From: Phycisphaerales bacterium
GTDB lineage: Bacteria > Planctomycetota > Phycisphaerae > UBA1845 > Fen-1342
DNA: 64,000 nt
Direction of reading: 5' to 3'
Assembly (NCBI GenBank): GCA_016710275.1
Contig: JADJXS010000001.1
Location: forward strand, 1,612,001-1,676,000
Part shown: piece by piece, positions 52,679 through 61,624 of the stretch
Layout: the number at the start of each line of letters is the position of its first letter
Numbering within the stretch: position 1 is the stretch's first letter
Notes under the pieces: model-generated
Told to the model about the DNA's origin: nothing
Seen by the model: only the letters and a program-made list of their open reading frames with translations
Database searches by the model: none
Position numbers and translations under genes: made by a program

Positions 52679-52712
52679 TCGCGCCAGTGGATCAGGTGCG
52701 CGGAAGACTCGC

Positions 52713-53597
52713 CTACAGCCGCGAAGCGATGGCTTCGCCGATGGTGGCCGGGCTTTCGCTGACGGTGATGCCGGCCTTGCGCAGAGCGGCGATCTTGGAC
52801 TCGGCTCCGCCCTCCCCGCCGGAAATGATCGCGCCGGCGTGCCCCATCCGCCGGCCCGGCGGTGCGGTGCGTCCCGCGATGAAGGCCGCCACCGGCTTGC
52901 GGATTTTCTGTCGAACGTGCTCGGCGGCCTGCTCCTCGTCGCTGCCGCCGATCTCGCCGATCAGGATCATTCCGTTTGTCTGCGGGTCGGCCTCGAACAT
53001 GTCGAGCAGTTCGATGAAGTTCAGCCCCTTGACGGGATCGCCGCCGATGCCGACGCAGGTGCTCTGCGCGATGCCGCGCTGCGTGCACTGCCAGACGGCT
53101 TCGTAAGTCAGCGTGCCGCTGCGCGAAATAATGCCGACGGACTTCGCGCCGCCGCCTGGGGCCTTGTGGATGTAGCCGGGCATGATGCCGATCTTGCACT
53201 CACCGGGAGTGATGACGCCCGGGCAGTTCGGGCCGACGAGGCGCACGCCGCGGTCATCCAGGAATTTGCGGGCGCGCACCATGTCGAGCGCGGGGATGCC
53301 CTCGGTGATCAGCACGACGAGCCGGATGCCCGCGTCCGCGGCCTCCATCGCGGCTTCGGCCGCACCGACCGGCGGAACAAAGATCATGGTCGCGTCGGCG
53401 CCGGTGGCGCGCACCGCCTCGTGACAGGTCTCGAAGATCGGCAGGCCGTGCTCGCTTTTCTGCCCGCCCTTGCCGGGGGTGACGCCGCCGACGAACTTCG
53501 CGCCGTACTCGATGCACAGCTTCGTGTGCAGCGCCCCGGCCTTGCCGGTGATTCCCTGGCAGATGACGCGTGTCTCGCGGTTGATGAGAATGCTCAT
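52713..53597 (-). CDS. sucD: Succinate--CoA ligase (ADP-forming) subunit alpha
   Basis: 294 residues, standard length. TCA-cycle enzyme making ATP or GTP from succinyl-CoA. N-terminal CoA-binding Rossmann domain (VICQGITGKAGALHTK, GGVTPGKGGQ), then the C-terminal ligase domain with the phosphorylated His in GHAGAIISGGEGGAESK. AAGGAAAG precedes the ATG. The beta subunit sucC is not adjacent, contrary to the usual sucCD order. Confidence 0.96.
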   Translation of the reverse strand: MSILINRETRVICQGITGKAGALHTKLCIEYGAKFVGGVTPGKGGQKSEHGLPIFETCHEAVRATGADATMIFVPPVGAAEAAMEAADAGIRLVVLITEGIPALDMVRARKFLDDRGVRLVGPNCPGVITPGECKIGIMPGYIHKAPGGGAKSVGIISRSGTLTYEAVWQCTQRGIAQSTCVGIGGDPVKGLNFIELLDMFEADPQTNGMILIGEIGGSDEEQAAEHVRQKIRKPVAAFIAGRTAPPGRRMGHAGAIISGGEGGAESKIAALRKAGITVSESPATIGEAIASRL

Positions 53598-53641
53598 TCG
53601 ATGTGCTTTCCTTGGCGGGGGCAGCGCCGCTCCGCACGCGG

Positions 53642-53670
53642 TTTATATCATGCAGCGCGGGGCATCGGAA
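53642..53670 (-). promoter_or_regulatory. Promoter of sucD
   Basis: On the minus strand TTCCGA (53670-53665), 17-bp spacer, TATAAA (53647-53642), 45 bp upstream of the start. Confidence 0.5.
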
Positions 53671-53726
53671 GCGCTGCGCGGACGTGGAGCGTGCGTGTGA
53701 CTGCGATGGAGGGGGCGGAGGCCTGC

Positions 53727-53755
53727 TTGTTCGGCGCGCGCCCGTTGGATACACT
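53727..53755 (+). promoter_or_regulatory. Promoter of the transketolase gene
   Basis: TTGTTC (53727-53732), 17-bp spacer, TACACT (53750-53755), 50 bp upstream of the start. Confidence 0.55.
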
Positions 53756-53805
53756 CCTGCCGGCTTCAGCCCGCGCGCTTTGCGCGCTTCGCGAGGAACC
53801 TCCTG

Positions 53806-55761
53806 ATGTCCACCCCCGTCGGCGCGCACGCCAAGGCCGCCGCGCTCGGCAAGTTGATCGTTCGGATGACCGCCAGTGCCGGTTCGGGTCACCCGTCCAC
53901 GGCGCTGTCGATCGGCCACATCCTCGCTGAGCTGCTGTATCGCACCATGCGTTTCGACCCGCGCGACCCCTGGCACGCTTCGGCTGATCGGCTGGTGCTT
54001 TCCGCCGGACATGCCGTGCCGGCCGTGTATGCCGCATGGGCGGACCTGGGAGGCGTGGTGGGGCGCTCTCGGGACGAAGCGCGGGTGCTGCTGCCGGCGG
54101 ACGTGGACAAGCTGCGCGAACGCGACAGCGAGCTGGACGGCCACCCGAATCCCGCCGAGGGTTTTCCCTTCTTCGACGCGGCGACGGGCAGCCTCGGCAT
54201 GGGCCTGAGCGTGGCCGCCGGTCTGGCGGCGGCGGCCCGGCTGGACGGTTCACCGCGGCGCGTTTTTGCGATCATTGGGGACGGCGAGTCGCGCGAGGGG
54301 CAGGTGTGGGAAGCGGCGGACTTCATTGTCGATCATCGCCTGACCAATGTGTGCGCGATCATTAACTGCAACGGGCATGGCCAGGCGGCGGCGGTGTCGG
54401 ACCGGCAGTCCGCCGCCGTGCTCGAAAAGAAGCTGGCTGCCTTCGGCTGGGCGGTGCGGTCGATCGACGGACACGATCCGAAACAGATTCAGGCGGCGCT
54501 GGCCGAGGTCGGCTCGGGAGATGCGCCGCTGGCGATTGTGGCGCGGACGGTCAAAGGTTGGGGCGTCTCCGCGCTGCTGAACGGCAACTGGCACGGCAAA
54601 CCGCTCGGCCTTGGCGATGTCGCCACGGCGGCGGCGTCGCTGGATGAAGCTGCGACAAAGGCCGGCCCGGACGGCCCAGCACTGCCCGGACCGGCGGCGG
54701 TCTCGGGGCCGGCGGTGCGATCGCGGCCGGACCCGCGCGAGGCGCGCTGGCCGTCGTTTGACGAGGCGCTGCGCAGCGCGGGGCTGGGTGCAGCGCTCGA
54801 CAAGCGCGTGCTGGCGACGCGCCGCGCGTACGGGGTGGCGTTGAAAGTGGCGGGCGACCTGCTGCCCAGCGTGGTCTGCCTCGATGCGGATGTCAGCAAT
54901 TCGACCTTTGCCGACGCCTTCGCCAAGGCGCACCCGGCGCGATTCTTCGAGTGCAAGATCGGCGAGCAGAACATGGTCTCGGCGGCGGCCGGGTTCGCGG
55001 CTGCGGGATACATCCCCTTCGCCAATTCGTTCGCGAAGTTCATCGCCCGCGCCTATGACCAGGTTGAGTTGGCAAGCATCTCGCGCGCGAACATCAAGCT
55101 GGTCGGTTCACATGCCGGAATTTCGCTGGCGGCGGACGGGCCGAGCCAGATGGCGGTCGCGGACGTGGCGTTCTTCCGCTCGCTGGGCACGGCGCGGGCG
55201 GATGATCGGCGCAGCCCGCTGTGCTGGGTATTCCAGCCTTCGGACGCGGTCAGTGCCTATCACTGCACGCGGCTGATGGTCGAGACGCCGGGCATGGCCT
55301 ACATGCGCACGTTCCGCCCTGAGGTGCCCCTGCTCTACGATCCCGCGACGGCGACATTCTCGCTTGGCGGGTTCCAGGTGCTGCGCACCGGAGAACAGCT
55401 CTCGATCGTCGCGGCCGGCTACATGACGCACGTCGCGCTGCGGGCCGCCGACCTGCTGGCGAAGCAGGGGGTGCGTGCCACAGTGATCGACGCATACTGC
55501 CTGCCGTTTGATGCGGAGAAGCTGGGGGAGGAACTGTCGCGGCGCGGCGGGCGGGTGCTTGTCGCGGAGGACAACTACGGCGGCGGGCTTGGCTCCGCAG
55601 TGGCGGAGCTGGCGGCGCGCAACGGGCGGATGCGCTGCGAGGCGCTGACCGTGCAGCGCATGCCGCGCTCCACGCGCACCTCCGAGGAAATTCTGGAATA
55701 CTGCGGCGTCGGAGCGGAACAGGTGGCCGACCAGGCGCGCGCGCTCTTGGCTCGGCCCTGA
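53806..55761 (+). CDS. tkt: Transketolase
   Basis: 651 residues in one chain. It moves two-carbon units between sugar phosphates in the pentose phosphate pathway. ThDP-binding GDGESREGQVWEAADFIVDH near residue 158, the N-terminal KLIVRMTASAGSGHPSTALS, and in the second half the pyrimidine-domain FFECKIGEQNMVSAAAGFA. GAGGAAC upstream supports the ATG. It is shorter and sequence-wise closer to the archaeal/two-part type than to E. coli TktA, but the two halves are fused. Confidence 0.93.
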   Translation: MSTPVGAHAKAAALGKLIVRMTASAGSGHPSTALSIGHILAELLYRTMRFDPRDPWHASADRLVLSAGHAVPAVYAAWADLGGVVGRSRDEARVLLPADVDKLRERDSELDGHPNPAEGFPFFDAATGSLGMGLSVAAGLAAAARLDGSPRRVFAIIGDGESREGQVWEAADFIVDHRLTNVCAIINCNGHGQAAAVSDRQSAAVLEKKLAAFGWAVRSIDGHDPKQIQAALAEVGSGDAPLAIVARTVKGWGVSALLNGNWHGKPLGLGDVATAAASLDEAATKAGPDGPALPGPAAVSGPAVRSRPDPREARWPSFDEALRSAGLGAALDKRVLATRRAYGVALKVAGDLLPSVVCLDADVSNSTFADAFAKAHPARFFECKIGEQNMVSAAAGFAAAGYIPFANSFAKFIARAYDQVELASISRANIKLVGSHAGISLAADGPSQMAVADVAFFRSLGTARADDRRSPLCWVFQPSDAVSAYHCTRLMVETPGMAYMRTFRPEVPLLYDPATATFSLGGFQVLRTGEQLSIVAAGYMTHVALRAADLLAKQGVRATVIDAYCLPFDAEKLGEELSRRGGRVLVAEDNYGGGLGSAVAELAARNGRMRCEALTVQRMPRSTRTSEEILEYCGVGAEQVADQARALLARP

Positions 55762-55788
55762 TCGCGAACGGGGCCTACAGGAAGCTGG

Positions 55789-56844
55789 GTGCATTGCATG
55801 AATCTCGTGACAGGCGCAACCGGGCTGCTGGGCAGTCACATCGTGGAGCAACTGCGTCGGCGGAATCAGCCGGTGCGGGCGCTGGTGCGGCGCGGCAGCG
55901 ATCGAAGCTGGCTGCAATCGCAGGGGGTGGAGTTCGCCGAGGGTGATGTGACCGACCGCGCATCGCTGGACGCCGCCTGCCGCGGCTGCGACGTGGTCTA
56001 TCACAGCGCGGCGAAGGTCGGCGACTGGGGACCGTGGGAGGATTTCCAGCGCGTCACGATCGACGGCACGCGAAATACGGTCGAAGCGGCGATCGCGGCC
56101 GGCGTGCGGCGGTTTGTTCACGTCAGCTCGATCAGCACCTACGGCTATCACACCCGCGAAGAGACGATCGACGAGACCTACCCGCTGGGATACAAGGTCT
56201 ATCGCTGGGCCTACTACACGCGCTCCAAGATCATCGCCGAGGAAATCGCATGGGAAGCGCATCGCAGCGGGCGGATTGAGCTGACGGTGATCCGGCCGGC
56301 GTGGATTTACGGCCCGCGGGATCGGGCTACGATCGCCCGCCTGGCGAAGATGATTCGCGCCGGCGGCGCCAAGATTCTGGGCCGCGGCGACAACCGGCTG
56401 AACGTGGTCTATGCCGGCAACATCGCCGAAGCCGCCATCACCGCAGCCCACATGCGCGAGGCCAATGGCGAAGCATTCAACTGCTCGAACGACGGCGAGA
56501 TCACGCAGCAGCAGTACTTCGACCTGCTCGCCAAGGCGCTTGGAGCAGCGCCCGTGCAGCGGAAGGTTCCCTACCGGCTGGCCTATTTCGCCGGGTTCGT
56601 GCTGGAGTGTGTGGGGCGGCTGTTGCGCTGGCAGTCCCCGCCGATGATTACGCGCTATGCCGTGTGGCTGATGGGTCGGCGGTCGTTCTTCTCCGCGGAA
56701 AAGGCCCGACGAATGCTGAACTGGCGGGCCACCGTGACCTACGAAGTCGGCATTCCGCAGACCGTGCAGTGGTATCTCAACGAAGTGGCGCGGGTGACGC
56801 CAACGCCCCCGTCCACATCGCAGGCCGCGGCCGCCGTTCGCTGA
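55789..56844 (+). CDS. NAD(P)-dependent extended SDR epimerase/dehydrogenase
   Basis: 351 residues from GTG 55789, which has AGGA 6 nt upstream; ATG 55798 is the alternative. Extended short-chain dehydrogenase: NAD-binding GATGLLGSHIVEQL, active-site YYTRSK (YxxxK) near residue 145, and the RPAWIYGPRD motif. It resembles 3-beta-hydroxysteroid dehydrogenase/sterol-type members (FFSAEKARRMLNW). The substrate is unknown. It lies 27 bp after tkt and is probably co-transcribed. Confidence 0.9.
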   Translation: MHCMNLVTGATGLLGSHIVEQLRRRNQPVRALVRRGSDRSWLQSQGVEFAEGDVTDRASLDAACRGCDVVYHSAAKVGDWGPWEDFQRVTIDGTRNTVEAAIAAGVRRFVHVSSISTYGYHTREETIDETYPLGYKVYRWAYYTRSKIIAEEIAWEAHRSGRIELTVIRPAWIYGPRDRATIARLAKMIRAGGAKILGRGDNRLNVVYAGNIAEAAITAAHMREANGEAFNCSNDGEITQQQYFDLLAKALGAAPVQRKVPYRLAYFAGFVLECVGRLLRWQSPPMITRYAVWLMGRRSFFSAEKARRMLNWRATVTYEVGIPQTVQWYLNEVARVTPTPPSTSQAAAAVR

Positions 56845-57032
56845 GGCCCGCATTATCGGACGAAAAGCACACGGGTAGCCGATTCGCGGTGGTTTGTCGC
56901 GCCCGGCTGACCACGCTTCATCAGCCACCGAGCGCGATACCGGGACATCGGAATAACCGTGCAACGGAGCGGCGGCGGGTCGCGGGGTCTCCCCGGCTCT
57001 GTTGAACACACTCTGGTCGGAGATCGGGTCGT

Positions 57033-58136
57033 ATGACGACGGTTTCGCGCCTCTTCGCGTTGGTCGGATTGATGGCCCTTTCGGGCGGTTTCACGGCCGT
57101 CGCGCAGCCGAAGATTCACCTGTCGCAGACCCAGTGGGACTTCGGCACCATCTGGCACGGGGAAAAGCCGACGTTCACGCTGGTCATCACGAACATCGGG
57201 GACCAGTCATTGAAGATCACGCGCGTTCAGCCGGCCTGCGGCTGCACGGCGATGCAGCCTGCCCGATATGACCTGGGGCCGGGCGAGGCGACCGAAGTGG
57301 TCGCGTCGTATGACTCGACCGGCAAGCAGGAAGTGCAGACTTCCAGCGTCACCATTTTCAGCACCGACCCGTTGACGCCGGAAGCGAAGTTTGAGATCAA
57401 GGGGTTCGTGAAGCGGGCCGTGACGATGGAGCCGATGGGCGGGCTGGTGATTCGCGCGACGGATCCGACCAAGCCGCTGGAGGGGCGCGTCAAGCTTCGG
57501 AATCATATGGATGAGCCGTTCAAGATCGAGGTGCTCGGTCGCGAACTGGTCACCGCGTTTGACCTGGAAGTGAAGGAGCTGGAGGCCGGGCGGCTGGTGG
57601 AGATCGTGGCTCGCACGCGGCCGCCGCTGACGTTCGGCACGACATCGTCGTCGCTTGTCGTCAAGACGGGAATCGCCCGCGAGGCGCAGATCAACGTGCC
57701 GGTGCAGGCGCGCATCTTCGAGCGTGTGCACGTCGCACAGCCGGCCATGCTGTTCATCAAGCAGGACACCAAGCCGGCCAAGCGCGGGATCGAGATTCAC
57801 TACTTCGGAGAAGACGAAAACTTCATGGTGACGGGCGTGTGCTGCAAGAACCCGCTCTTCAAGGCCGTGGTCGGACCGAAGTCGCCGCCGCCGGCGTGGA
57901 TGCGCTCGATTCCGCCCGCTCCGAAGTTCGTCTTTTCCATCAGCATGGACATCCCGCCGGGTCCGCAGATTCCGGATTCGGGCGTGGTTTTCGACATCAC
58001 GACCAACGACCCCGATTATCCGCTGGTACAGACGGTCGTGACGCTGAGCAAAGACACCTTCCAGGCGCTGACTTACCGTACCGGCCCGGCCCCCAAGCCC
58101 GTGCCGACTTGCGGCCCCGGGGCGTCAGTGCCTTAA
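57033..58136 (+). CDS. DUF1573 periplasmic protein
   Basis: 367 residues. The signal peptide is residues 1-24 (GGFTAVAQP). Residues about 30-130 are a DUF1573 Ig-like/ASPM-fold domain: WDFGTIWHGEKPTFTLVITN and the conserved PACGCTAMQP Cys pair. A second, more divergent copy of similar beta-sandwich structure follows, and a CCKNP motif lies near residue 270. DUF1573 is abundant in planctomycetes and Bacteroidetes; its role is unknown. It is convergent with the photolyase gene, 24 bp apart. Confidence 0.88.
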   Translation: MTTVSRLFALVGLMALSGGFTAVAQPKIHLSQTQWDFGTIWHGEKPTFTLVITNIGDQSLKITRVQPACGCTAMQPARYDLGPGEATEVVASYDSTGKQEVQTSSVTIFSTDPLTPEAKFEIKGFVKRAVTMEPMGGLVIRATDPTKPLEGRVKLRNHMDEPFKIEVLGRELVTAFDLEVKELEAGRLVEIVARTRPPLTFGTTSSSLVVKTGIAREAQINVPVQARIFERVHVAQPAMLFIKQDTKPAKRGIEIHYFGEDENFMVTGVCCKNPLFKAVVGPKSPPPAWMRSIPPAPKFVFSISMDIPPGPQIPDSGVVFDITTNDPDYPLVQTVVTLSKDTFQALTYRTGPAPKPVPTCGPGASVP

Positions 58137-58160
58137 GGGCTTCGTTTTCAAAGTCGGGAC

Positions 58161-59684
58161 TCACGTGCCGCGGCGCATTTGTGCATAGGCGGCCAGCGCC
58201 GCATCGCGCTCCACGGCGTGATCGACGATCGCCGCGGGGTACCGACTCACGGATTCGCCATTCAGCAGGCGTTCGGAAGGCGGCCAGCCTGTTTCGCAGG
58301 GTTCGTGCAGATCGCGAAGCGGGCGATCTCGCAGCTCGGGCACCCAGCGCCGCACATAGGCCCCGTCGGGGTCGAACTTCGCCCCCTGCGTGATCGGGTT
58401 GAAGATCCGGAAGTAGGGGGCGGCATCCGCGCCGCAGCCGGCCGTCCACTGCCAGCCGAGCGTGTTGTTCGCGAGGTCCGCGTCGACCAGCGTGTCCCAG
58501 AACCAGCGCGCTCCTTCCAGCCAGTGAATCCGCAGGTCTTTCACCAGGAACGAAGCCGCGACCATGCGCACGCGGTTGTGCATCCAGCCGGTATGCCAGA
58601 GCTGGCGCATGCCCGCATCCACGAGCGGAAAGCCGGTGCGACCCCGTTGCCAGGCGCGCAGGGCCGCGGCATTGCTCTGCCAGGGGAATTGCGCGAATTC
58701 CTCGCGCAGCGGCGCTTCGGGTGTGTGCGGATAGTGAAACAGCAGGTGGTGCGCGAACTCGCGCCAAACGAGCTGCCGCAGGAATGCGTCGCACGCCTGG
58801 CGCAGGGTCGAATCCGCCGAGTCGCGTAGCCCTGTGACGGTGTGCCAGGCGGTTCGCGGGCTGATCTCGCCGAAGTGCAGAAAGGGTGACAGGCGCGAGA
58901 CGCTGTCCAGGTCGGGGCGGTCGCGCTCCATTGGATAGCGGGCGACCGCGCCGCGATTTGTGAACTGCGCGAGCGCCGCCATCGCGCCGCGCTCGCCCGG
59001 TGTCCAGGACTCGCGCAATCCGCCCGCCCAGTCAATTCTCGGTAGAAGCTGCAGCGCGGCGATTGTGTCGGGCGCGGCGGTGGCGATGCGCGCGGTGGGT
59101 GCAATCTGAACAGCGGATGTGCCAAGCGCCGCGGCCGAGCCGTCGGTGGCCGGGTCCGCGGCCGGCGCCGGTCGCAGGCGGGTCGGGGCGAGTTCCGGCG
59201 CCGCCGGCTCTCCACGCGCGAGGCAGGCCTTGTAGAAGGGAGTGAAGACGCGGTAGGGGCGGCCCTCTCCGGTGCGTACGTCCCAAGGTTCGTGCAGCAG
59301 CGCGGCGCAATAGCTCTCGCAGGAGACGCCCTCGGCGCGGAGTGCGGACTTCACCTCGGCGTCGCGCTCGATCGCCGCCGGCTCGTAGCGGCGGCTCCAG
59401 TACACGGCGTCCGCGCCGCTTTCGCGGATCAGCTCGCGCAGGACGGGCAGCGCCCGGCCGCTGCGAACAATCAGCGCTGCGCCCAGTCGGCGAAGGGACT
59501 CATCGAGCGCCAGCAGCGAGTGATGCAGCCACCAGCACGTCGCGCCGCCCGGCGGCCAGGCGGCCTCTTCAGCCGGGGCATGGATGTAAAGGGGAAGCAC
59601 CCGCCCGCGCCGGGCCGCGGCCGCCAACGCGGGATTGTCGGCGACGCGCAGATCCGCCCGAAACCAGACGATGGCCGTGTTCAC
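58161..59684 (-). CDS. phr: Deoxyribodipyrimidine photo-lyase
   Basis: 507 residues. It repairs UV-induced cyclobutane dimers with light. The N-terminal antenna domain starts IVWFRADLRVADNPAL. The C-terminal FAD-binding domain has LHFGEISPRTAWH, LVWREFAHHLLFHYP, WQRGRTGFPLVDAGMRQLWHTGWMHNRVRM and DADLANNTLGWQWTAG, matching class I CPD photolyases, though a cryptochrome cannot be fully excluded. Its start overlaps the nitroreductase stop (ATGA, 59681-59684). Confidence 0.94.
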   Translation of the reverse strand: MNTAIVWFRADLRVADNPALAAAARRGRVLPLYIHAPAEEAAWPPGGATCWWLHHSLLALDESLRRLGAALIVRSGRALPVLRELIRESGADAVYWSRRYEPAAIERDAEVKSALRAEGVSCESYCAALLHEPWDVRTGEGRPYRVFTPFYKACLARGEPAAPELAPTRLRPAPAADPATDGSAAALGTSAVQIAPTARIATAAPDTIAALQLLPRIDWAGGLRESWTPGERGAMAALAQFTNRGAVARYPMERDRPDLDSVSRLSPFLHFGEISPRTAWHTVTGLRDSADSTLRQACDAFLRQLVWREFAHHLLFHYPHTPEAPLREEFAQFPWQSNAAALRAWQRGRTGFPLVDAGMRQLWHTGWMHNRVRMVAASFLVKDLRIHWLEGARWFWDTLVDADLANNTLGWQWTAGCGADAAPYFRIFNPITQGAKFDPDGAYVRRWVPELRDRPLRDLHEPCETGWPPSERLLNGESVSRYPAAIVDHAVERDAALAAYAQMRRGT

Positions 59685-60445
59685 GGGGTCGCCTCGCGGC
59701 GCGTGTCCGCAGGAACCTCGTGGATCAGGTCAGCCGTCGGCAGGCGCGTCTTGGTGAGTGTCCCCGGCGCGGCATAGCCGATGGGCATCAGCAGGAGAAT
59801 CTCGAACCGTCGCGGGATGCGCAGCACGCGGCGGACGCGACCGGGATCGAATCCCTCCATTGGCACGGTTGCGAGGCCTGCGGCGGTGGCGGCCAGCATG
59901 GCGTTCATGGCGCTGAGCATCGCCTGCTTGGCGAGCCAGAAGCGCATGTCCAGGGCGGGGATCGCGGGGGTCGGCAGAAAAAGTCGGCGTAGCGGCGCGA
60001 AGACGGCCTTGAGCGCCGCTTTCAGCCCCAACGGCCCGCGATCAAAGGCGAGCGGAACGACGGCCCGCAACCGTTTTTCATAGTGCTCGGGCAGGTTGCC
60101 GGCGGCGCGCTCCATCTCGAGGACGCGCTCAAAGTGCGCCGAGCGTACCCGGCGATCCCCGGTGAAAATGAGCGTCAACGGCGCTTCGCGGACCTGCGCC
60201 TGCCCCATGCAGGCGGGCAGCATCGCAGCGCGCCGACCCGGGTCGCGCACAATGAAGATGTGCGTGGGCTGAAGGTTGTAGCCGCTGGGGGCCCAGCGCG
60301 CGGCGTCCAGAATGCGCGCGAGCAAATCATCGGGGATCGGCTGAGGGAGAAAGTGTCGTGTGGCGCGCCGCGCCCGCACCAGCACTTCGAAGGCGGACAG
60401 CGAGAGCGGGTCGGCCGGCACAGAAGAGGCTGCGGGAACGGTCAT
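59681..60445 (-). CDS. Nitroreductase-family protein
   Basis: 254 residues. FMN-dependent oxidoreductase fold: an Arg-rich opening RARRATRHFLPQPIPDDLL, the FMN contact RWAPSGYNLQPTHIFIV near residue 55, and GLATVPMEGFDPGRVRRVL near 205. The substrate is unknown. It overlaps both neighbours by 4 nt (60442-60445 and 59681-59684), so it is translated as part of a three-gene unit with the photolyase. Confidence 0.9.
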   Translation of the reverse strand: MTVPAASSVPADPLSLSAFEVLVRARRATRHFLPQPIPDDLLARILDAARWAPSGYNLQPTHIFIVRDPGRRAAMLPACMGQAQVREAPLTLIFTGDRRVRSAHFERVLEMERAAGNLPEHYEKRLRAVVPLAFDRGPLGLKAALKAVFAPLRRLFLPTPAIPALDMRFWLAKQAMLSAMNAMLAATAAGLATVPMEGFDPGRVRRVLRIPRRFEILLLMPIGYAAPGTLTKTRLPTADLIHEVPADTRREATP

Positions 60446-61113
60446 CCGCGTGACCCGTCGGCGGGTTCCGCGATTCGCCGTTCAAACTCGCCGCGCAATA
60501 CATCATCCGCCAGCGCTTCCGCGATTCGGCCCTGCAATCGCTCCCAGAAACGGCCAACCATGGCCTGATCGGCGTCGGAGAGTCGTTGCGCGAGTTTGAG
60601 AAACAGCTCGATCTCACCGCCGGCGCGATCGGCCTTGCCGAAGCGCGTGGCGCGAAGGGCATGGATCAGGCGGTTATAGCGAACGAGGCAGTCGTCGAGA
60701 TGGGCCTTGGAGACTTCCGCATCCGAGGCGGCGAAATAGGTGCGGGCGTCGTCAAGGATCCGCGGCAGGAAGGTGTCCCAGAGCATCGTGACGATGCGCT
60801 GCTGCTCCTCCGCGGTTGCGCTGCGGTACTCGGCGGCGAAGGTGCGCGCGTAGGCCTCTTCGCGAGCACGGTCCAGGTGACGATGGAAGAATCGCTCGCG
60901 CGCTGCGCGATCGGTGCGGGCCAGTCCCTGCGGATCGACGATGTACCGAAACCACTCCTCCGCCGGTGCGGAGGCGGTCGGCTCGCGCATCGACAGCGCG
61001 TAGCGATCAATCGCCCACCACAAGCCGGCGGCCAGGGCCAGCGGGGCGGCCAGCGCCAACGCGATGAGGGTTCGTCGCGAACGGTAGAATGCGCGCGTGT
61101 CGCCGGGGTGCAT
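60442..61113 (-). CDS. Unknown single-pass membrane protein
   Basis: 223 residues from ATG 61113. I do not recognise the family. One membrane helix near residues 15-33 (LIALALAAPLALAAGLWWAI) with a short Arg-rich N-terminus inside; the remaining 190 residues are charged and strongly helical (REEAYARTFAAEYRSATAEE). Probably periplasmic by the positive-inside rule. First gene of the operon with nitroreductase and photolyase. An N-terminal Met further upstream is possible but would leave the divergent gene little promoter space. Confidence 0.65.
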   Translation of the reverse strand: MHPGDTRAFYRSRRTLIALALAAPLALAAGLWWAIDRYALSMREPTASAPAEEWFRYIVDPQGLARTDRAARERFFHRHLDRAREEAYARTFAAEYRSATAEEQQRIVTMLWDTFLPRILDDARTYFAASDAEVSKAHLDDCLVRYNRLIHALRATRFGKADRAGGEIELFLKLAQRLSDADQAMVGRFWERLQGRIAEALADDVLRGEFERRIAEPADGSRG

Positions 61114-61193
61114 GCCGCTCGTACAGTAGCCGATTCTCGCGCGGCGCGGCAACCGCGGGCGACCGGAGAACAGGGGCCGCGGGAGCCTGCACG

Positions 61194-61586
61194 TTGTTGA
61201 GATATGTGCTGCTCGAACATGACACCCGCAGCGGTTCTGCGGCCGACGCGGATCCGGGCGTGCACTGGGATCTGTTGATCCAGCGCCCGGATGCGGAATC
61301 GCTCTGGACCTGGCGGCTGGACCGCGATCCACGCCCGGAAGGCTGCGCGCAGACTGAGCGGATTGCGGATCATCGGCCTCTCTACCTGGAGTACGAAGGG
61401 CCGATCAGCGGCGGGCGCGGCCGCGTGCGGCGCGTGGCCGCGGGGGAGTTGCGCGTGACGGAAGCGACGGTGGGGCGGCTGCGCTTTGCGGCGGTTGGCG
61501 GCCTGGCGGGGGCGTGGGAGATCGAGGCGCCGGGTGCCGCGGGGCGATTGGCGCGGATCCCGGATTCAGATGCCGTCAACAGCTAG
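61194..61586 (+). CDS. Stand-alone LigD 3'-phosphoesterase-like (LigD_N) domain
   Basis: 130 residues from TTG 61194, with GGAG 8 nt upstream; no ATG fits. It resembles the N-terminal phosphoesterase domain of bacterial LigD: RYVLLEHDTRS, VHWDLLIQ and DHRPLYLEYEGPISGGRGRV. Active LigD-PE has H..HxDxR; here the Arg after HWD is replaced (HWDLLI), so activity may be changed or lost. No polymerase, ligase or Ku gene is nearby. Divergent from the photolyase operon; a link to DNA repair is suggested only by context. Confidence 0.7.
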   Translation: MLRYVLLEHDTRSGSAADADPGVHWDLLIQRPDAESLWTWRLDRDPRPEGCAQTERIADHRPLYLEYEGPISGGRGRVRRVAAGELRVTEATVGRLRFAAVGGLAGAWEIEAPGAAGRLARIPDSDAVNS

Positions 61587-61624
61587 AGCGCCCGGTTCGC
61601 GCTGCTTGTGTGCCGCGGGCGTTC

